Origin: an uncultured Bacteroidota bacterium | GTDB taxonomy: Bacteria; Bacteroidota; Bacteroidia; Bacteroidales; P3 | Length of the DNA: 46,691 nt | Reading direction: 5' to 3' | NCBI GenBank assembly: GCA_902784865.1 | Contig: CACZWL010000015.1 | Location: 1 to 46,691 of the forward strand | Part shown: one piece after another, positions 26,901 to 35,900 of the stretch | Layout of the letters: every line of letters starts with the position of its first letter | Position numbering within the stretch: position 1 is the first letter of the stretch | Made by a program: the position numbers and the translations under genes | The notes under the pieces: model-generated | Databases searched by the model: none | The model's input: only the letters and a program-made list of their open reading frames with translations | Told to the model about the DNA's origin: nothing

Positions 26901-29900
26901 GTGCCAAGGCCGCCTACCTCTCCAACTATGAGGAGGGCTGGCAGGGACTCGGCGCCATTACGCCGGTCAGCAAAGAGGAGTTCAAGAAATGGATAGAGAG
27001 CAGCCACCGTAAGACCAAACCCTTCGCCGAGTATGCGAGTGTGAAGACCAATGGCGACACACAGCTTGGTGAGGGCAGTCCGTATGCCCGGTACCATAGA
27101 GAGGCCGAAGCCGAGATACAGCAGCTGCTGGATGCGGCCCCCGACCGCACCGGTCCTGTGGCAAGTCCTGAACGTACCGAAGCCATCCAGAAGATTGCCG
27201 ACATGCTGAACGAGGCCGACAGTGCCATAGAAGACCTGGAGTTGAACGACGACCAGCTGCAGCGTTTCCAAGCCCGCCGTGATGCCGCCGAGAAGTGGCT
27301 GGAGGAGAATGTCTATGGCGAGGGAGTGGCATTGTCTGTCGAAGACCTTAAAGAGGCCAGCGACGAGGCCGAAGGTGCAGCACCTGCAGAGCAGCCACAA
27401 GCAGAGGCGACCGAAGAGACCGCAGCGCAACCCAAGGCAGAGACCAAGAAGAGCAAGTGGGTTGATGATGAGGATGCGGAGCGTTTCGAGGAACTGCGCC
27501 GCCGAATGAGAGAGTTGAACGGACACCTTAACATGGGTGTGAACCCCGAGCAGCTTGCTATCGGCGTTGAAATGATCTACTATGTCATCAAGCACGGCGC
27601 CCACAAGTTTGCCGACTATGCCAAGCAGATGATAGATGCCCTTGGCGAGTGGGTACGTCCCTATCTCAAATCGTTCTACAACGGAGCACGAGACCTGCCG
27701 GAAATGGAGGTCATAGGAATATCTGCAGAACTGACCCCATACGACGAGGTGAAGACATTTGACGTGATGAACTTCGACAAGGAAGGCCCGAAAGACATCA
27801 TCGCCCTTGCCGACGAGGTGGTGAAAGAGCAAGATGTGGAGAAGCAGAAAGAAGAGGCAGAGAAGAAGCTGATAGACAATAGAAAGGAACGTTGGCAAAA
27901 GAAGAAAAAGGCAGAGAAACCTACAACAGGTGATAAAGATACAACAAAAAAGCCGAAGAATGGGAAAAAAGATGTATCTTTGCAGTCGCAAATGAGCCTA
28001 TTCGACAGCGATGGTACGGAAACCGAACCCAAGGGTACGGAATCCAGACCCAATAACACAGAGTCCGAACAACCCACAGTCGAAGAGGAGCAGGAAGCAG
28101 AGAGTACATTGAAGTATAGCGGGGAGCAGATGAGGAAGATGTCCGCAGCTGTTACCACGGACTTACTGATAGGACTGCAAGATGGTGTTAAGCCGTATAA
28201 GAGTATTGTCGATTTGCGACGGAGGGCCAAGAGTCTTGGGCTTGAAGTGGACGATGAAGGCAGAGACGATGTTGCGTTGCAAGAAATGGTTGAGGATGGA
28301 CTTGTTAGAGCCGCCCGAACCATGGTTGAAAGTGGCAAATATGGTGGCAGCAAGTCGAGAGAAGCGTATGAAGCCATCTGCAAGTTGTACGACATGCAGC
28401 CCACCATCAGCCGCAGGAGTGCCAACCGAGTGAAGATGCAGCAGTATTCCACTCCATTGCCAATGGCATTCATGGCAGACAGTTTCGCATGGAAGCCCGG
28501 CATGAAGAAGATACTGGAGCCGACGGCAGGAAACGGCATGTTGGTGTTCGCGGTACCGGCAAAGAGCGTGATAGCAAACGAGCTTGACGAGACACGACTG
28601 GCAAACCTCAAAGAGCAAGGTTTCCTTGGTGTTATACACAACGATGCGCTGACGCATGATTTCAGGGAACTTGGGAGATATGATGCCGTGATAGCAAACC
28701 CACCATTTGGTAGTGCAGCAGCTAAGGAGTATGACGGCAAGAGTATTGCCGGACTTGACGAGCAGATAACGCTGAATGCCCTTGCAGCGATGAAAGACGA
28801 TGGCAGAGCCGCCATCATCATCGGAGGCAACATGGAGTATGCCAAGAATGGTGCTGTTAGCAACAACAAGGCATTCTGGACGTACCTCTACGACCACTAT
28901 AACGTAAAGGGTGTAGTGGATATGGATGGCAAACTGTATGCAAAGCAGGGGACAACCTACCCCACCCGCATGATACTTATCGATGGACGCAGGAGCGAAG
29001 ATGAGCGTGCGCAGAGTACTGTGTACCCACCGAGGAAGTTCGAGGCTGTGCGCATGGCAGAGACCTTCGAGGACCTGTATGACATAATTAATGAAATAAA
29101 CCAATCAAAAAATAGAACCAATGGCAACGAAGTATTACGCACCAGCAGCAAGCCTATCGTGTCTAACACTGACAACGAGACCGGGCGCACTAACGAGAGC
29201 GATACTGGTAGAGAATCTAATGAGAATGTTGGCAATGGAAGCCAACGAGAGCCACGACCGACTAACAGCGGAAGAGGCGAACGCGGAGATAGACAAACTG
29301 AACCGCAGCGAGTACCAGAGACTCCGCGAGAAAGCGACAGTGGAGCTGGACAGCCAGGAAATGCAGGAGTATCTGCAACGCAAACGGATAATGTTGGGCG
29401 ATCCGCTGGTAGCAGTGAACGAAGCGGAAGTGAACGTACAGGAGATACTGAACGAGTTCACGATGACGGAGTTCGAGCAGCAGGAAATGCCGCTGGTGGA
29501 GTACGAGTAGAAGAGAGTGCTACACCTGAAACCGCAGCCCCACAGCAGAAAGAGCAACCCAAACAGAGGACAGTAGAGGATGAGAAGCTCCCCTATCGTC
29601 CGCACAACACAGCCTTTAGTTTAGAGAGTGTAGCCCCAGCCGCCATGGTAGAGGCTATGGATAACACCCTTTCGGAAATAGAGAGGGTGCATGGCATGAG
29701 CATAGACGAGTTTGTTACCAGCGAGCTTGGTTATGACAGTATCGATGACATGCACCATGCTCTTGCCGCCGAGCAGGTTGATAGTGTGGCAATGGCCATA
29801 CACAACATGTGGGGAGGCAATGCTATGATTATCGGTGACCAGACTGGAGTAGGCAAAGGGCGACAGATGGCCGCATTGATACGCTGGGCCTGCAAGCAAG

Positions 29901-32900
29901 GCAAGAAACCCATCTTCATTACGCAGAAAGCAGACCTGTTCAGCGACATCTATCGCGACTTGGTAGATGTAGGAAGTGGCGATTTGCGTCCGTTCATCTT
30001 CAACAGCGACGGAGCGATGGTTGATGCCAACGGCCACGTTGTTCACAAGCCATTGAGTAGTGCAGCACAGGCGAAAGTATTTGCTGGTGAAACATTACCT
30101 GACGATTATGACTTTGCCGTCCTCACTTACTCGCAGGTGAATACTGGTGATGAGGTTAGCAGAGAGTTTGCGAAACAGCACAAAGACAAAGACCAGCGAG
30201 GCTCGAAGCAAAGCAAGGCCGTGAAGAATGGCAAGGCAACACCCAAGGCCACCTTCCTGCGCAAGATAGCACAGGACAACTACCTTTTCCTTGATGAGAG
30301 CCACACGGCAGCTGGTGACAGCAATGTTGGAGCTTATATCCGCAGCATCATAGGCACAAAGGCAGGAGCTGTGATAGGCAATGCCGGCGGAGCAGTGGAA
30401 GGTGGAGTGAAAGGAGTTACTTTCGCGAGTGCCACCTTTGCCAAGCGACCCGACACCATGCCTATGTACGCCATGCGTACAGCCATGAGTGAGGCCAACG
30501 TGAAGCCAGAAGAGCTTATCAAGATTATTGAGAAAGGTGGTGTTACGTTGCAGGAAATCATGAGCCGTGCCTTGACTGATAGCGGTCAAATGGTACGCCG
30601 TGAGCGTGATATGAGCGACGTGCGTACTGATTGGGAGACAATCAGCGATCCTGCAACCGTCAAGAGAGCCAGAGAGAACTACGACCGCACCATTGCCGCA
30701 TTCAACGCCATTATCGACTTCCAAGATACGTATGTAAAACCGTTGATAGCCGCAAAGGATGCAGAATTGAGTCTCTATGCAGAGAGTGCTGGAGTAAAGA
30801 AAGGAACTGACAAGATGGGCGTTGAGAATGTACCATTTGCCAGCAAGACCTATAACTACACCAAGCAATTGATGCTCGCCTTGAAAATCGATGCCATTGC
30901 CGACCGGGTAGAGGCCGAGATAAAGGCGGGCAGACATCCTGTTATTGCACTGGAAAGCACGATGGAGGCAAGCATCAAAGACTATACCAACGGAGAGGTT
31001 ATTGATGAGCCGACTTTTTCCGCCAGTCTGTTGCGTGGCCTTGACACTGTGATGCAGTACACTGTGAAGGACGAGGACGGCAAAGAGACACACCACCATT
31101 ACAAGCCCAGCGACCTTGGGCGAGATGGTGAGACTGCCTACTATGCGTTGCAGAATGCTATCAGGGAGGCTACCAGCGACATATTCATCAGTCCTCTTGA
31201 TGCTATCATCGAGAAACTGCATGAAAAAGGATACAAGGTTGGTGAGTTGACAGGCAGAAACAACTATGTAGAACGTGATGCCGATGGACGTGTTGTTGTC
31301 CGCAGACGTACCGACAAGGATAAGAAGCGTATGCAGCGTGAGTTCAACAGTGGTGCATTGGATGTGCTGATACTTAACAAGAGCGCATCGACAGGAATCT
31401 CACTTCATGCCAGCAAGACTTTCAGCGACCAGCGACAGAGAACGATGATTATAGCCCAGCCATTGAGCGACATCAACGACTACATGCAGATGATTGGCCG
31501 CATCGACCGTACAGGCCAGATACACCGTGGCTACTATATCAACCTCGGACTTCCTGTGCCAGCCGAAAGCCGATTCCTGATGATGCTTTCCACCAAGCTG
31601 AAATCGCTGAACGCCAACACCACCACAAGCCAAGACAGCGAGGACAACAGTGTGGATGCCCCCGACCTGCTGAACAAATATGGCAGTCAGGTGGTTGTTG
31701 AGTACCTGCGTGACAATCCAAGTATCTATGAGAAGATGGGTGAACCCATCAGGAAAGGCATGGGAGAGAAAGTGTCTGCAAGCGAGTTGGATGAATACAA
31801 AGCTCCTGCCAGCGATGAAGTGGCCCGCAAGATAACAGGATATGTGGCATTACTTACCACACAAGAGCAGGAGGACTTCTATAACGACGTTGTGCGTCGT
31901 TATACCGACCTTATCAAATACCTCGACAGCACTGGTGCCAACGACTTGAAGATAACCGTCATGCCGTTGAAAGCAAAGACTCTTCGCAAGGGCGTATCGA
32001 GTAAGGGTAATAATCCCAATGGCAGCAATCCCTTTGCGCAGGATGCTTACGTTGAAGAGGTGGAAATGGACGTGTTAAGAAAGCCCATGAAAGCCGATGA
32101 GATACGTAGTGGTATGGAGCAACTGAATAAGCTGCATGGAACAGAGAAAGGCCATCTGCGTACCGCTAATGAAGAGAAAGTGCATGGTGAGCGAGTGTTG
32201 GAAATAATGGGAGTTGTGCAGCGTGATGAGGATGCGAGACTGCAAGCCGAAGAAGAGCGATATGAGGGAAGCAAAGCCCGACTCACCGAGAGTATCGGGA
32301 AGAAGCGTGATGCCCTTTCCAAGCAGAACCGCAGCGAGGAAGAGAAAGCCGATGCTTTGAAGAAATACGTTGACGAAGAGACTAAGAAGGTAGAAGAGAG
32401 ACATGAAGCCAACGTTAACAAGGCACGTTCCCTGACATACTTCATGCGTGAAGGATTGACCAACTACATAACCGGTAGAACATACTTTTTGCCGCAAGAC
32501 CTCACCGAAGAGGGAGGTCAGGCAGGAATGTTCAAAGTTCCTGCCATCTTCATGGGCTACAAGGTTAAGGATGATAAACCAACCCCCAGCACCAGCTTTG
32601 CCGTTTTTGCCACTTTGGATGGCCGTCGTAGAGTAGAGGTGAAATTCACCGACAACTATACCAACAAGACCATCGACTTCTTGACCAACAGCGACTATAA
32701 CGAGGCACAGCGCACCACGTTAGACAACTGGGACAGCAAGATACCCAGCGAGACCCGCAAGAAGGGTTACATAATGACTGGTAACATCCTACAGGCAGTA
32801 GCCGACACCAGTGATGAAATGGGTAACTACAAAGGACAACTTATCAGCTACACCGATGAGCAGGGCGAAATTCATGACGGTATCTTGATGCCCGACAGAT

Positions 32901-35900
32901 GGGAGCCGTCGATGCTAAAGACGAGCGGAGTACCTATCAATGCCAAGTTGGGAGAGATACTAAGAGGAAGTCATGTGTCGAGTACAGACGGCAAAATAAA
33001 TATAAGCAGTAATGGTAACGGCCATGCCACACTCTCTGTGCCAAAGACCAAGAAAGAGGGTGCAAAGTACTACGAAAACCCTGTCATCCTGCGAGCCATT
33101 GACTCCCTCGGCTTCTGGCAGAATAGAGGCGAGTTCCAAGCAGACATCACTGGAGAGTCCAATATCCGAAAGGTTGTTCAAGAGTTGTCCAGCATGGGTG
33201 TGAGGGTACGCGACGAGCAGGCCGACAATAATCTATTGAGCCGTGGTGTGAGTGACGAGGAGCGCATAGCCGAGCTTGAGAGTCAGCCGAAGATGAAGAT
33301 GTACCGCAGCATGGTACTTATCGACGGTAAACTGTACCCGCCAATGAGCAGCAAGGAAGCCGACGGAAAGGGTCTGCGTGAGCCGAGCGAGATAGGCAAG
33401 TGGGAAGAGAGCGAAGAGGCCCCGGAGAAAGCCGTGTTGCGTAATGGCAAGTGGGTATTCCCATTGAAGAAAGACAACGGCAAGAGCCTGTATGCCGCTT
33501 ACAATCCCTATATCCATACGTCTGCCACAATGCTCAACGACCAGTTCAGCGAGGCGCAGAACCGTGAAAACCTCGTCGTTGTGGAAATGGAAGTCCCCAT
33601 GAGCGAAATGACGAGTGGCTATCTGGCAGAGAAAGCCAAGGATAGTGTTGGAATGAAGCAGTGGAAGGCAGGTGTGATCCAGGGACAGTTGAACGGTTCT
33701 CGTGAGGTGATGTTGAGCCGTTGGGCTAAACCTATCCGTATCGTACCCACTGAGGAGGTTGCCGAGAACATTGCGAAGCAGATAGATGGTATAATCACTG
33801 TCATGCCGAGCAATGTGGTAACGCCGCAGGTGCGTGAGGCCATGGAGAAGTTGGGTGTTAAGTTCGTTGAGACCGACAACACCGGCAAGTTAAAAGAGGG
33901 TGCCAACAAAGGCCGCAGCTGGACCAGTGTGTACGGCAAAGGCAAGAGTGTCCAGAAGTTGATGCGAGAGGGTGAAATCGAGGCCGTTGAGTTGGAGCGT
34001 CCGAGTAAAGATGCCGATTGGCAGGAGCAGCTATGGTACACAATGCCAGAACGGTGGTTTGACATCCAGCGTGGCACTATGGCCTACGAGGACGGTGTGC
34101 GGATGAGCAGACTTCGTGGCTACAGCAAGAGACGTTACGATGCCATGCTGGAGAGAGCCGTGGAAAGCTTTAAGAAGCAGGTGATGCAGACAGCCGAGCG
34201 TATGAACATAGGCGACCGAGTGCATGTCGTGGCCACTGCCGACGAGATAACCGACGAGAAGCTGACCGATAAGCAGAAGAGCGACAAGGCTCTGTACAGT
34301 CCGACCAGCGATAAGATATATATCATCCTCGGCAATCACCGCAACATGGATGACGTGATGAAGAGCTTGCTGCATGAGAGCGTGGCTCACCACGGACTGC
34401 GCGAACTCTTCGGCGACCACTTTGACACCTTCCTTGACAACGTGTATGCAGGAAGCGAAGAGAGCATCCGTGTGAAGATAGCATCGATGGCCGCAAAGCA
34501 CGGCTGGAATGTGCGTACCGCCACGGAAGAATATCTGGCACAGATGGCCGAGACAATGGACTTCGAGAAGCCTGAAAACAACAGTTGGTGGAGCAAGGTC
34601 CAGACCTGGTTCTTTGACATGCTGCATAAGATTGGCTTCACGGTGAAGAATTGGCCCGGCACCATTACCGACAACGAACTTGCATACGTATTGTGGAGAA
34701 GTTACCAGAACATGGTGAACCCCGGACGTTACCGCAGCCCGATAGAGATTGCAGAAGATACTGTGATGCAAGACAAGTTGAGAGTGGGACAGTTTGAGAA
34801 AAACGCCGACCGAAATCGGTCATCGAAAAGAGAGGTGTTGAGAGCAGCCGAGGCGATAATAGATGATGCGTTGTTGGATGATGATGTTTATCTTGGCATG
34901 TGGCAGCGGTTGGAGGATGAAAGCGTTGAAATGGAAGAAGCGAATGCCATTCGTGAGTATATTAATCGAGCACTTGAAGGAACACTTGGACCCGGTTTCG
35001 ATGAGGCGTATGAAGATATGCTTGATGCCGTGGAGGAATACATAGCCGACAGAAATGCCGCAGCAGGACCCAGTGGACTATTGTCGCGTGATGGTGACTT
35101 CTCGCCGAGGGACAATGCCATTGCGAGAGACTACTATGAGCGGATGGTGTCGCAGAATGGCTACCAGGTGCAGGAGGCCATGCAGGACTCCATGCTTGGA
35201 CTGCGTAAGGCCATGCAAGCAATACTGGGTGCTGGAAAGGACTTCAAGATTGAAGAGGTCGCAGGAAATGAGAACGCCTACCTTGCCGAGAACCGTATGA
35301 GCAGCACCAATGCCGCCGAGCAGCACAACTACTTCCGTCAGTGGCTGGAGCCCCTATTGAAAGCCGTACACGAGATAGCCGGTAGCAAAGCCGCAGAGCG
35401 TGAGGCGTTGACCAACTACATGATGGCCAAGCACGGTTTGGAGCGTAACGAGAAGTTTGCCGAGAGAGACTTTGTAGCCTACCAGCAGCAGTATCCGACA
35501 GGCGGTAAGACGTTGGCCGATTTCCGCCAGAATGACTACGCCGGCCTTACCGCATTGACAGGAGAACAGGACGTGGTAGATGCCGAAGCAGTAGCCCGGC
35601 AGATGGTAGCCGACTATGAGGCACTGCACAATACCAGCGAATTGTGGGATGCCGTCAACACCGCCACGAAGGTAACGCTGGCCAGGATGTACAGAGGAGG
35701 GCTGATGAGCAAAGAGAGCTACGAGCATACAAGGGACATGTTCGACTACTACATTCCTTTGCGCGGTTTTGACGAGACCACCAGCGACGAGGTGTATGGC
35801 TACCTCACCAGCCGACAAGGGCCGTTGGGCAGCAGCATACTGAAACATGCCGAAGGACGTAGGAGCAAAGCCGATGACCCGATAGCCACCATAGCCATGA

